From positions 36,455 through 100,454 of the forward strand of contig AWNV01000003.1 in the NCBI GenBank assembly GCA_000493965.1: a stretch of 64,000 nt of DNA. Direction: 5' to 3'. The translations under genes and the position numbers were made by a program. Of this stretch, positions 34,291 to 43,897 are shown in pieces (position 1 is the first letter of the stretch; each line of letters begins with the position of its first letter). This DNA comes from Candidatus Aminicenans sakinawicola JGI OTU-1. GTDB taxonomy: Bacteria > Acidobacteriota > Aminicenantia > Aminicenantales > Aminicenantaceae. The notes under the pieces were generated by a model. The model did not search any database. It had not been told where the DNA came from and saw nothing but the letters and a program-made list of their open reading frames with translations.

Positions 34291-36687
34291 TTAAAAATAT
34301 CTGCGCTGTCTTCTTTTATCCTTCTCGTTTATGGGATTCGCATCCATTGCCCACATACCGCAACCGTGTGTTGCAATGACTATGATATTATCGCGGGGGT
34401 GAATGATCAGGTCGTGCACATATGTTGATGGAAGATTGCCCCCAAGCACATCCCAATCCTTGCCTCCGTTTTTAGACACATACACCGAAAGGTCTGTTCC
34501 AACATACAAAATATTTCTGTCAACCGGATCTTCTCTTATCACATTAACCGGGCCAAGTGGAATATTGCCGGAAATATCCACCCACGTTTTGCCATAATCT
34601 GTCGATTTCCATACATAGGCAGCAAAATCGTCATCCCGTTTCCCATTTTGAGTCATATACACTGTTCCAAGGTCAAAAGCAGAAGCGACAATTCTCGATA
34701 CCCACTTCTTATATGGCAGTCCTGTCATTATTTCTTTCCAGTTTTTTCCTCCGTCTTTGGTTACATGAACTTTACCGTCGTCTGTTCCTACATATATCAG
34801 ACCGAACTTCAAAGGAGACTCGGAGATTGAAAAAATCGTCTGAAAAGGAATATCACCAAGTTCATCCTTGTTGTTATAAGTCAGATCCGGACTGATCTTT
34901 TCCCATGTATCTCCCCTGTCTCTGGAACGGAAAAGATACTGCATCCCATGATATATTATTTTATTATTGTGAGGAGAGATGATGGTGGGCGCTACCCACT
35001 GTCCTCTCAATCGTGGTTCGTTTTCATACTGTCTCGGAAGGATGCTTTTCCTCCCTTCCTTTCCCGGAATGCTGAGATCTGTCCTGGAAAGTGTGCCGTA
35101 AAAACCTGATGAATATATGATATCTGAATTAGCAGGATCAATTGCATGGCTCGTACCTTCGCCGCCAGGAGCTCTTTCGAAATTCACTGCTTGTATACTG
35201 TCACGCCCTCTACTCAAATCAACAGTTCCCTTGAAGCTGCCGTGATCCTGCATGGACCCATAAACACGAAACGGAGTATCCATATCGCAGCTTATATTGA
35301 AAAATTGGCACAAAGGAAGATTATGCGTAAACGTCTTCCATGTCTTTCCCTTATCATAGGATATCACTATCCCGCCATCATTGACGTTTACAAGATAATT
35401 GGAATTATCCGGATCAATCCAGAGCCCGTGATGATCCACGTGCATTCCCCTTAACCTGCGGAATGTCTTTCCGCCATCATTCGAAACATTAAGAGCTATT
35501 CCCATGGTGTAGACAGTGTTTTCGTCGTTAGGATCAACACGAATCTGCCCAAAAACCCAGCCGAAAGTGCCGGAATGGTATTCCATGTAGCTTTTCATCT
35601 CCTCTGTCAATCCGCTTACTTGAGTCCAAGATTCTCCCTTATCATCAGAACGGTACACAGTTGCACCTTTAATAAACCCGCAAGAAGGAATACCATACGG
35701 ATCATTCCTTTCCTCTTCGGTTGGTTCACGGGCTATCTCGTAATTATCGACAAAAGCATAAAGAACGCTTGGATTAGAGCGGCAGACGTCAATACCGATT
35801 CTGCCTCTATGGTTTGCATCGGGAAGCCCATTATTAATAGGTTTCCAGGTATTTCCACCATCTGTGGTCTTATATATCCCGGATCCGCTGTAACTCGGCT
35901 CAGTCCTTGGGTCATTCCACTTATTACGGACCCTTTCCCATGTCTCCGCATAGAGAGTATTACAATCTTTCGAATCCATTACAAGATCAATGGCTCCTGT
36001 CTTCATATCGATATAAAGAACTTTCCCCCAAGTTTTTCCTCCATCTGTAGTTTTGAAGACTCCACGCTCCTCATTGTCTGTCCACTCATGGCCTGAAGCA
36101 GCAATATATACAACATCCGGATTTTCAGGATGGATGACAATCCTTGCAATTGTAAGTGTATCAGCAAGGCCCATATGCTTCCAAGTCTTACCTCCATCTA
36201 TTGACTTGTAGATGCCGCTTCCGACCTGAGAGCTTCTGAATATATTCGCCTCACCTGTTCCTACCCATATAATTTCAGGATTGGAAGGGGCAACAGCCAA
36301 ATCGCCTATAGATGTTGAAGGCCCTTGATCAAAAATAGGCTCCCACGTTGTGCCCTCATTTTCTGTTTTCCAAACACCTCCTGAGGCAGCTCCAACATAT
36401 ATCGTATAATTCTCCCCTTTAGGAGTAATAACAGCGATATCAGTACATCTGCCGCTTACATTAGTAGGGCCAATAAACTGCCACTTTAAGTCTTTGAACT
36501 TAGAGCTTTTTTTCATTTCCACATGCTGGTCAAACCATTCCATCCTCAGAGCCGGGTCAGTCGATTGGATCCTTTTTTGAGGTTTGACCGTTTTTGCCTG
36601 AAGCGGCGAAACAATCATCGCTATCGATAGTACACAAATGCATAAAATTAGTATTTGATGCCAATAAAACTTGCGATTAAAAAACAT
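34291..36687 (-). CDS. exported sortilin/VPS10-like BNR beta-propeller protein (paralog 1)
   Basis: 798 residues from ATG 36687 (AAGGAGG 6 bases upstream; ATG 36705 precedes this site). Signal peptide (about 1-30). At least eight BNR/Asp-box-like units: GGVWKTENEGTTWEPI, GIYKSIDGGKTWKHMGL, GVFKTTDGGKTWGKVLY, GIYKTTDGGNTWKPI, VYRSDDKGESWTQV, NVSNDGGKTFRRL, HVTKDGGKNWKEI, VWKSTDYGKTWVDI, with IYVGA[AS][ST]GGVW as family mark. Related families are annotated as VPS10/sortilin-type or WD40/YVTN/BNR-like; ligand and activity unknown. It sits 34 bases after the S9 peptidase gene (same strand), so peptidase and propeller are co-expressed. Highly similar to the frameshifted gene at 43898-46274. Confidence 0.85.
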   Translation of the reverse strand: MFFNRKFYWHQILILCICVLSIAMIVSPLQAKTVKPQKRIQSTDPALRMEWFDQHVEMKKSSKFKDLKWQFIGPTNVSGRCTDIAVITPKGENYTIYVGAASGGVWKTENEGTTWEPIFDQGPSTSIGDLAVAPSNPEIIWVGTGEANIFRSSQVGSGIYKSIDGGKTWKHMGLADTLTIARIVIHPENPDVVYIAASGHEWTDNEERGVFKTTDGGKTWGKVLYIDMKTGAIDLVMDSKDCNTLYAETWERVRNKWNDPRTEPSYSGSGIYKTTDGGNTWKPINNGLPDANHRGRIGIDVCRSNPSVLYAFVDNYEIAREPTEEERNDPYGIPSCGFIKGATVYRSDDKGESWTQVSGLTEEMKSYMEYHSGTFGWVFGQIRVDPNDENTVYTMGIALNVSNDGGKTFRRLRGMHVDHHGLWIDPDNSNYLVNVNDGGIVISYDKGKTWKTFTHNLPLCQFFNISCDMDTPFRVYGSMQDHGSFKGTVDLSRGRDSIQAVNFERAPGGEGTSHAIDPANSDIIYSSGFYGTLSRTDLSIPGKEGRKSILPRQYENEPRLRGQWVAPTIISPHNNKIIYHGMQYLFRSRDRGDTWEKISPDLTYNNKDELGDIPFQTIFSISESPLKFGLIYVGTDDGKVHVTKDGGKNWKEIMTGLPYKKWVSRIVASAFDLGTVYMTQNGKRDDDFAAYVWKSTDYGKTWVDISGNIPLGPVNVIREDPVDRNILYVGTDLSVYVSKNGGKDWDVLGGNLPSTYVHDLIIHPRDNIIVIATHGCGMWAMDANPINEKDKRRQRRYF

Positions 36688-36721
36688 TGCTTTACCTCCT
36701 TTCATTTAAAATGATATCAAT

Positions 36722-39262
36722 CTATTTCTTCTTTTTACTTCCGCTCATCTCTTTTTCCCGGTTGAGTTCTACTACATCAACACTTTGAGAATAATCTCCG
36801 ATCAAGTACCTGCAGAAATAATCCGATCTTAACCAGAAGAAATAGTCATTCATGTTTCCATAACCATGTCGCTGACCAGGGAAGACAAAGAAATCGAATC
36901 TCTTGTTTGCACGGATCAGTGCATTTGCCATACTTATTGTACATCCCGGGTGGACATTATTATCAATATCGCCTGTAGTAAGCAGCAAGTGTCCCTTAAG
37001 ATTCTTTGCAAGTTCAGAATTTTTCTCAATATCATATTCGAATTTGATATTTCCTTCATCGTCTTTGACTTCTTTTACTCCATGATGTTTTTCACTCCAC
37101 CATCTATTATAGATATTATTTTCATGGTTTCCTGAAGAGGATACCGCAACCTTGAAAAAATCGGGATAGACCAGCATGGCAGCCGTTGACATGAAGCCTC
37201 CTCCGGAATGTCCGAATATACCGACTTTGTCGATATCGATGAAAGGACATCTCTCAGCCAGCTTCTCGATTGCAGCCTTTTTATCAGCTAACCCATAATC
37301 ACGAAGATTGCCGTATCCGTAATTATGATACCATTTGGAACGGCTGGGATGCCCTCCGCGATTCCCCACAGTGATAACAACAAATCCAAACTGAGCCAGC
37401 CTGAAATTTCGGTCTCCACTCGTGGAAAAGGATTTAGACACTGATTCAGTCTGAGGCCCGGGATACACATAAGCGATAATCGGATATTTTTTGTCTTTAT
37501 CGAAATCAAATGGTTTATACATGACTCCGTACAGGTCAGTAATGCCGTCATTTGCTTTTACTTTGAACGGCTCGGGGAATTTAAAACCCGCCGCCATAAA
37601 AGTCGAAAGGTCAGCGGTCTCTAAATCAAAAATTTTGTTTCCCAGATTATTACACAATTTTGATTTCGGAACTGTATTGACCCTGGAATAATTATCGATA
37701 AAAAATCTGTTTGAATCGCACATGCTAATATAATGGTTGAAGTTATCTTTATTGAGGATCTTAAAGCCAGTTCCATCCAAATTTATGCGGTAAAGATGCA
37801 GATAGTAAGGATCTTCATCCTTTTCGCGGCCGTTAGCCGTAAAATACAGAACCCTATTTTCCTCATCGATACCAACGATATTATCGCAGTGAAAAGGGCC
37901 TGACGTGAGCTGTTTTTTCAGATTTCCTTCTCCGTCATAGAGATAGAAATGAGCCCATCCGTCTCTTTCCGACCAGTGGATAAGTTCCTTTCCATTATTA
38001 ACTAGCCCAGGACGCCGGGTTTCAACATAAGTGTTAAGCCGTTCTTCAATCAGCACTTTCCCATCACCTGTCACAGCATCGGCTACACAGATATCGATAC
38101 GGTGAAGGTCACGGCTTGTACGGGAAAAATAGAGCTTGTCTGGTGTCTCTGCAAGCCACAGGCTGGGATGGTTATCATCATCACGGTTCTTTGCCAGGGC
38201 AGGTGCTCTAAGTATGGAAAGAGACTGGTCTTTAAAACATTCGGCCTTAACCTTGACCTTTTCTTCCTTTTTTAAGTCAAAAACCAGGATTTCTTCTTGG
38301 GGGGACTCTGCCTCACCAGGCATAGTATATTTATATGTCTCAAGCGTAGGCCTGGGATCAGCTATAGAATTGATAACCCAGAGGTCCTTGACTTTTCGTG
38401 AATCCGACCTGATCATGGCGATTTTCTTTGAATCTCTTGACCATACGACTCTTACTGATTTACGCTTATCTTTATTCTTTTCTTTATCTACGTTGGTTTC
38501 ACCTCTTTCCCCTGATCCATAGCTGTAATACTCTTCACCGTCCTCTGTCAACTGGTGCTCTACAATATCAGGGTCTTTCTTATTTTTCAGGTATTTTTCA
38601 TAATTTGCTTTGTCCATCCAGTAGAGGTTATGATGACGTGCAAACAAAATTGTTTCTCCATCAGGAGAGATAGATGCCCATTTTGGTTTTTCCTCAGGTT
38701 TCTTATAATCTTTCAGCATAGTGAGTTTTCCGGTAGCAATATTGTACTCAAAACCAAATATTTTTTTCTTTGGTTTTTCTTTTTCAGCCTTCTCTTCTTC
38801 TTCTTCTTTTTTCTCTTCTTCCTCTACTACTTTGTCTTCTTTTTTGATTTTTTCTTCATACTGGGAGCTTTCAACTTCAAATTGTATCGCGGTGTCTTTC
38901 TTTACAAATTTTATTTTCTTTATCGGGAGATGTTCGGCATCATATGGGTCCTTTGTCATCATAGTGAGCAATGCTGCCATCTTGACATTATCAAAGAGAG
39001 GACTCTTTGACTTTTTTACAGGATCAACAATGTAATATGACTTTCCCTTAGGGGTTTCAAAGGTATACCAGAAGCGGTCGCTGTGTTTAAGCCAGTGAGG
39101 ACTAACTGATGTACTGAATACCATTTTTTTCATCTTAGCCGGGGAAAATCTGGCTGCAAGCTTATAGTTTGCCTTCTTAATTGGTGTGTTTTCAGCCAGC
39201 AGGCTGCCAGCGTATAGAAATATTGCTAATACAATTACGATTAAAATGCGGCTTTTTTTCAT
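36722..39262 (-). CDS. exported S9-family prolyl oligopeptidase-like peptidase
   Basis: 846 residues with a signal peptide (1-23). N-terminal beta-propeller (about 60-590) and C-terminal alpha/beta-hydrolase domain with nucleophile GHSGGG (Ser 686), Asp 767 in GDIDNNVHPG, and His 799 in GQRHGYG, i.e. a complete triad. The propeller bears a long Glu/Lys-rich insert (residues about 140-175, with runs such as EEEEKKEEEEEKAEKEK) that is low complexity. S9 enzymes cleave short peptides, often after Pro or Ala. The expected DPP-IV Glu-Glu motif is not seen, so it may be an aminopeptidase or tripeptidyl-type enzyme. Co-transcribed with the BNR protein downstream. Confidence 0.9.
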   Translation of the reverse strand: MKKSRILIVIVLAIFLYAGSLLAENTPIKKANYKLAARFSPAKMKKMVFSTSVSPHWLKHSDRFWYTFETPKGKSYYIVDPVKKSKSPLFDNVKMAALLTMMTKDPYDAEHLPIKKIKFVKKDTAIQFEVESSQYEEKIKKEDKVVEEEEKKEEEEEKAEKEKPKKKIFGFEYNIATGKLTMLKDYKKPEEKPKWASISPDGETILFARHHNLYWMDKANYEKYLKNKKDPDIVEHQLTEDGEEYYSYGSGERGETNVDKEKNKDKRKSVRVVWSRDSKKIAMIRSDSRKVKDLWVINSIADPRPTLETYKYTMPGEAESPQEEILVFDLKKEEKVKVKAECFKDQSLSILRAPALAKNRDDDNHPSLWLAETPDKLYFSRTSRDLHRIDICVADAVTGDGKVLIEERLNTYVETRRPGLVNNGKELIHWSERDGWAHFYLYDGEGNLKKQLTSGPFHCDNIVGIDEENRVLYFTANGREKDEDPYYLHLYRINLDGTGFKILNKDNFNHYISMCDSNRFFIDNYSRVNTVPKSKLCNNLGNKIFDLETADLSTFMAAGFKFPEPFKVKANDGITDLYGVMYKPFDFDKDKKYPIIAYVYPGPQTESVSKSFSTSGDRNFRLAQFGFVVITVGNRGGHPSRSKWYHNYGYGNLRDYGLADKKAAIEKLAERCPFIDIDKVGIFGHSGGGFMSTAAMLVYPDFFKVAVSSSGNHENNIYNRWWSEKHHGVKEVKDDEGNIKFEYDIEKNSELAKNLKGHLLLTTGDIDNNVHPGCTISMANALIRANKRFDFFVFPGQRHGYGNMNDYFFWLRSDYFCRYLIGDYSQSVDVVELNREKEMSGSKKKK

Positions 39263-39344
39263 TGAATATTTCTCCTTATTAAATTTATGTCACGAAAATA
39301 ATGAATGAATGCGAGATAATAAATGGATGCGAGTCAGATAATAA

Positions 39345-39787
39345 TGTTGGATAAGAAACAGCAATCATCATTTGGAAGTCCAAAATTATACTTCTGATTT
39401 GGATGGAACACAACTAAAAACTCAATCGATCAGATTATTGCCTGGAAACCCAATATAATAATAGCCTCTGGTCCGCCTGTTTATTTACAGAATCTTAGCC
39501 TGGAAAAGCAAGAATATGCCATGCAAAGAATCTTACGCCTGGCTAAAAGAGTTGACACATTGATTCTTGACCATCACCTTATGCGTTCCAAGGAAGGAGA
39601 ACAGTGGCTCGATCATGTGTCAGCCATGGTTTCTCCCGAGCATAAAGTAATCTGTGCTGCTGACTTCATGGGAATTCCCCGCAATCTGCTCGAGGCTGAG
39701 AGGGTTTTCTGGTACAAGAAACTGCCAGTTCCAGAAGGCTGGCACCAAGCCTATGCTCGCGGTGAAATTGATTTGTCTAGTGAATAA
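39345..39787 (+). pseudogene. frameshifted 3' remnant of an MBL-fold protein (UPF0282-like)
   Basis: Two overlapping plus-strand frames join near 39425. The first reads HHLEVQNYTSDLDGTQLKTQSI, the second DQIIAWKPNIIIASGPPVYLQ, RLAKRVDTLILDHHLMRSKE, HKVICAADFMG, FWYKKLPVPEGWHQAYARGE to the stop at 39787. The IIIASGPPVYL, TLILDHHL and AADFMG blocks match the C-terminal half of UPF0282-type metallo-beta-lactamase-fold proteins. The N-terminal metal-binding motif (HxHxDH) is absent, so it is decayed. It lies convergent to the intact MBL gene at 39808. Confidence 0.55.
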
Positions 39788-39807
39788 TACAGGCAAAGTT
39801 TTTAGTT

Positions 39808-40602
39808 TTATCTAGTAACTTCCAGGACTTTTCCGGTTCCCATTGGGATATAATCCCTGCCGTAAGCTTCTTTGAACATTGCGATGGCTTTGTCTCCAGT
39901 ACAGTGAGTCGCACCGCATTTCATGACTCCAATCTCCTTAAAACTGTGGATAATCTCTTTCAATTCGGCATCTGATTTTGCCATTAGGTGAAACCCGCCA
40001 AAAACCAGGTAAATCTGCTTATCAAACATCTCCTGAGCTTTCTTTAGAATATTTACAATTCCCTGATGCGAACATCCGGTAACAATCACCAATCCCTTAC
40101 TGGTATTTATGATTAACGATTGTTCTTTTATTCGATCTCCCATCTCGCCTGTGAGATAAACATCCCTGCATATTTCTAAAGGCTCATCAACACTTATGAC
40201 TTTAGCTTTTTTATTCTCAACCCTACTGACAAACTCAGAAGGGAATGAGACCGGCAGATAAACTGGAATATCATGTTTAATATCCAGGAATGAAAAAAGT
40301 CCTCCTGTATGGTCACCATGATTGTGGCTGATAACAATCTGATCCACTTTTTTCAAGTCAACACCGAGCTGGGCAACATTATACAGGAGAATCTCACCAT
40401 GGGTTCCAGTATCAAACAAGATAGTCTTTTCGGTCCCTTCTATCAAACAAGAAAACCCCCAATCTGCTTTTGTATCTTCATTAAACACATAGTTGTCATA
40501 TAAAATTGTAAATTTAATTGGGTTAACGAGTTCTTGAGACATCATAAATACTCCAAACACAAATAACATTGTTAAAAAAACGATAATTTTTTTCCTTCTC
40601 AT
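39808..40602 (-). CDS. MBL-fold hydrolase (COG1237 type), exported
   Basis: 264 residues from ATG 40602 (GAGGAGG upstream; the TTG at 40617 is in the preceding gene's tail). A signal peptide or anchor precedes the core (IIVFLTMLFVFGVFMMS). Metallo-beta-lactamase metal site HNHGDHTGG (93-101), LFDTGTHG before it, and TGCSHQGIVNI after it, which is the COG1237 sentence (annotated from one archaeal relative as RFA-P-type synthase). Likely hydrolysis of an unknown ester or phosphodiester; the export signal argues against a cofactor-biosynthesis role. It overlaps the region after the CitF-like gene by having its start 11 bases beyond that gene's stop, so operon. Confidence 0.82.
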   Translation of the reverse strand: MRRKKIIVFLTMLFVFGVFMMSQELVNPIKFTILYDNYVFNEDTKADWGFSCLIEGTEKTILFDTGTHGEILLYNVAQLGVDLKKVDQIVISHNHGDHTGGLFSFLDIKHDIPVYLPVSFPSEFVSRVENKKAKVISVDEPLEICRDVYLTGEMGDRIKEQSLIINTSKGLVIVTGCSHQGIVNILKKAQEMFDKQIYLVFGGFHLMAKSDAELKEIIHSFKEIGVMKCGATHCTGDKAIAMFKEAYGRDYIPMGTGKVLEVTR

Positions 40603-40613
40603 TATTTCCCTCC

Positions 40614-42182
40614 TCAATTAAATTCTACAGGTTTCTTTAATACATCAAGCAGGGTTCCATCCCTCCATTCAATGATATGGACTATTTCATCCGTCGTCTC
40701 TCTTCTAGGAGGAATTTCCCCTATCTCTTTTGCCTTCTTTACTGATAACTCATGAAGTTCTTCAATAGGAACAATTTTCAGTCCGAATTCCCCTGCATTT
40801 TCTATAAGCGCATCCCGGTAACAGCTTTTACTTTTTGGATTTACGGATGCATATTCTTCTGTCACTACAATATCCACAACTTCTCCGGGAGTTGAACGTG
40901 TATAGACTTTTTCAACAACCTTTGGAAATCCTATTCCATTTTTCCCTGTTGCAATAGGCAGGAAAATTACTGTAAGCTCCGCACCCGCAGCCACATCCTG
41001 CCCTCCACCGATTCCCCCAATAATCCGGCCGTTGGCACAAACAGTATTCACATTGAAACCCAAATCTACTTCAAGAGCTGACAGTACGGCAAAATCAAGC
41101 ATGTTAACAGCACTTTCCTTGTTGGCCACCGATGCGTAACATCCTGCAGTCATTTCCACGTGTCCGGGATGGTAAAGTAGAGAATGAACAACCTTTGTAC
41201 TTGGCTCAAAAAGCTGGCCGTGCAGTAAGTATCTGACCGTTCCCTCTTCAAGCATTTCAACATGCATGGAAGTAATACCCCCTATGGAAAAGTTAGCCCT
41301 GATCCCTGCTTTCTTGAGAATATTTCTTATATTATCAAGTACAATGAGACCTGCACCTGCGCCGACCTGGAAATTGAAATTATCTTTCACAACGCCAGAC
41401 GCTTCCATTACTCTTGTTACGTTCTCAGCTATTCTTGCATTGAAGGGATGGCTCCTGGCCTTCCCAATGTCGAGTGTCCCTCCTCCTATCCCAGCAGCCA
41501 GTCCGGGTGTTTCAACCGGAACAACAAAATCTACATTTTCCATTGAAATCGAGGCGGGGACGATAAAGTCACTACTCACGGTACCTGCCAGTAAACAGAT
41601 ATAGTCGGCAAATTCACAATCAGCAGCGAATAAGCCTAAAGGACCGCAAAGTTGACTTTCCTTTCCCATTAAGCCATTGGCATTTCCATAGACATCAGCG
41701 ATCGGCACTGGGCCAAAACCCACTTTGACCTTAACTTCGCCTGTCTGCAGCTTCCTGACCCTGTTCCCATGCGAAAATCCAACAGAAATCCATGGAAACA
41801 GATCTCCAGCCATCACATGAGTGCCAAATTTCCTGTAGACATTCCCGTACAGCCCCCCGAGTGTCCCATCCTGGAAGGCCTCGTAAAGCCATGGGTCTGT
41901 ATGGTCAAAAATCGCATTGGCATAGAGTATTATCCCTTTCTTGCCCTGCTCCTTCAATTTATCAACTATAATTTTAAGGCCTTTATCCCCCATCCGGTAA
42001 TAATGAGGGTAGGAAATAGTATCCCCATCCTGGATTATTTCGATAACACTCTCAAGCGTTACAACTTTACTTTTCCCGCAAGGGATGGGTGAAGCCCCTC
42101 GCCTTGCAACTATGGTACTTGAATAGGTTTCGTCATTAAATGCCGAAACAAAAGATTTGTAATCCTTACCATGTACTATCAT
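40614..42182 (-). CDS. citrate lyase alpha subunit-like CoA-transferase
   Basis: 522 residues, full length for CitF (citrate CoA-transferase, EC 2.8.3.10). Features: EIIQDGDTISYPHYYRMGDKGLKIIVD, LYANAIFDHTDPWL, GFGPVPIADVYGNANGLMGKES, a glycine-rich GAGAGLIVL, GGIGGGQDVAAGAEL near the C-terminus. CitF normally swaps acetyl on the acyl-carrier subunit CitD for citrate. CitD, CitE, CitC and CitG are not present here, so this copy may work on its own as a carboxylate:CoA transferase. Neighbours are a sodium:solute symporter upstream and an exported MBL hydrolase downstream on the same strand, suggesting a carboxylate uptake and activation unit. Confidence 0.85.
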   Translation of the reverse strand: MIVHGKDYKSFVSAFNDETYSSTIVARRGASPIPCGKSKVVTLESVIEIIQDGDTISYPHYYRMGDKGLKIIVDKLKEQGKKGIILYANAIFDHTDPWLYEAFQDGTLGGLYGNVYRKFGTHVMAGDLFPWISVGFSHGNRVRKLQTGEVKVKVGFGPVPIADVYGNANGLMGKESQLCGPLGLFAADCEFADYICLLAGTVSSDFIVPASISMENVDFVVPVETPGLAAGIGGGTLDIGKARSHPFNARIAENVTRVMEASGVVKDNFNFQVGAGAGLIVLDNIRNILKKAGIRANFSIGGITSMHVEMLEEGTVRYLLHGQLFEPSTKVVHSLLYHPGHVEMTAGCYASVANKESAVNMLDFAVLSALEVDLGFNVNTVCANGRIIGGIGGGQDVAAGAELTVIFLPIATGKNGIGFPKVVEKVYTRSTPGEVVDIVVTEEYASVNPKSKSCYRDALIENAGEFGLKIVPIEELHELSVKKAKEIGEIPPRRETTDEIVHIIEWRDGTLLDVLKKPVEFN

Positions 42183-42303
42183 GTTTTTACACCTCCCGAT
42201 ATTGTCTTTCTCTCCCCGTTAATAAATCTTATTATATCAATGTATTTTATTACATTAACTGCCAGTCTTTATTCCTTATCTTCAAGCTCTAAGGCCTATC
42301 GCT

Positions 42304-43800
42304 TTAAGTCTTTTCAGGAAAGAATTTTTTGAGCACTTCCTTTGAAGGAGGCTTTGTAAAATATGAAACAACAATCAAGCTGAGCAGGACAACAACCAAC
42401 GCTGGGTAAAGAATCGGAATCCCAAAAGGATCGCCATTAGGATCACCGACAGGAACCATAATCGACGGCCAGATGTAACCTGACACTTTCAAGAATAAAA
42501 TAATAATAGTGCCTGATATGATGGAAACAAGCCCTGCAATTTTGGTGACTCTCTTCGAGACCAGAGCAGCTAATAGAGGAGGGGTGACGACAACACCATA
42601 TAATGTATATGCAAAATAAGCGCTCTCAAGTACTGATACCATTTTCCATGCCATGAAAAAGGCAATTAATCCAACAATAATGATTAAGCCTTTCTGCAGC
42701 CATATTAGCATTTTCTCTGATTCCTCTTTTTGCGCAGACTTTTTTGTTAAAAACCTCTGGTATATATCATGAATTAAAGTTGTTGTCGGAGATAACAGAT
42801 AATTCATCCCTGTTGAAATGACCACTGCGGTTGCCGCACCTAACAACATAACTCCAACCGGCAGAGGTATCATTCTTTTTGCAGCCTGGACAATAACTTC
42901 AGCATGATCCATTGCTCCGGACTGCAATTCAGGCCAGAAATAAGAGGCAGCGAAGACCGCCATCACAACAGCAACACCTTCAATAATAATAGTACCGACT
43001 ACCCAGATTCCTGCAGCCTTCCTAGCTTCACTCGGATTTCTTGCACTGTAAAATTTTTGATACATACTCTGTACACCTAACAACAGCAGCATTCCAGAAA
43101 TCCCAATTGCAGGAATCTTTAAATAAGGGTTTCCCCCAAATTGGGAACTGAATACCTGAAAATGAGATTGGGGTAAAACTGCCTTTATTTTATCCCACCC
43201 TCCAGCTGCAAACATAACAAACGGTGTAGAAAGAATTGTTGCGCTCAAAATAATAATACCATTGGGAAGGTCGGTGTTAGCAATAGCGATCATCCCGCCA
43301 ATAAATGTGAACATAATTACAAAAGCCGCTGCCATAAACATCCCCTGGTCTGTAGAAATTGCACCGTCTGAGATGGCATTTAAAACATAACCTCCAGCCT
43401 TGAACTGGTAACTTACGATTACAGTAAAACTAATGAAGATAGCAATTGCACCAAAAATTCTCGCCACAGGGCCGAATCTTTCTTCTAAAATATCTCCAAC
43501 CGTATATTGACCGAATGTCCTTATTTTCGCCGCCAGAAAATAAATAATTATGATGCCAACCCACGCTCCTGCAGGCTGCCACATGGCACTCCATCCTGCT
43601 TTTGCCGCAAACTCTGCACCCGCTATAAAGGTTCCTGATCCGATCCATGTACAAATAAGAGTGAAGACCATCTTGTATACAGGTATTGACCTCCCTGCAA
43701 GCATCATGTCGTCCTGAGTCTTTACCTTCCTCGACTTCCAGAAATTCATGATTGTTAATGCTGCAAGATAAAGTAAAATAATAATTATATAAACGTTCAT
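42304..43800 (-). CDS. sodium:solute symporter (SSS family)
   Basis: 498 residues with about thirteen membrane helices. SSS signatures: MLAGRSIPVYKMVFTLICTWIGSGTFIAGAEFAAKAGW (first helices), FGQYTVGDILEERFGPVAR, and VQSMYQKFYSARNPSEARKAAG in the middle. The family co-transports Na+ with sugars, proline, pantothenate or carboxylates; this subgroup is not clear. It is 121 bases upstream of the CitF-like gene on the same strand, so its solute is likely the acid activated there. Its own upstream spacer (43801-43897) is short and no promoter was identified. Confidence 0.88.
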   Translation of the reverse strand: MNVYIIIILLYLAALTIMNFWKSRKVKTQDDMMLAGRSIPVYKMVFTLICTWIGSGTFIAGAEFAAKAGWSAMWQPAGAWVGIIIIYFLAAKIRTFGQYTVGDILEERFGPVARIFGAIAIFISFTVIVSYQFKAGGYVLNAISDGAISTDQGMFMAAAFVIMFTFIGGMIAIANTDLPNGIIILSATILSTPFVMFAAGGWDKIKAVLPQSHFQVFSSQFGGNPYLKIPAIGISGMLLLLGVQSMYQKFYSARNPSEARKAAGIWVVGTIIIEGVAVVMAVFAASYFWPELQSGAMDHAEVIVQAAKRMIPLPVGVMLLGAATAVVISTGMNYLLSPTTTLIHDIYQRFLTKKSAQKEESEKMLIWLQKGLIIIVGLIAFFMAWKMVSVLESAYFAYTLYGVVVTPPLLAALVSKRVTKIAGLVSIISGTIIILFLKVSGYIWPSIMVPVGDPNGDPFGIPILYPALVVVLLSLIVVSYFTKPPSKEVLKKFFPEKT

Positions 43801-43897
43801 TTCTTACTCCTTTTTACAGACATCTCTTTTCTCACTTAGTAAAACTTTGTAAAAAAATATTCCATTACAGATTTTATTTTATCCTGACTCTACTGCG

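Noticed and set aside
38428..39035. Phe/Ser-rich plus-strand ORFs
   Set aside because: Antisense of the Glu/Lys-rich insert in the S9 peptidase; composition artefact.
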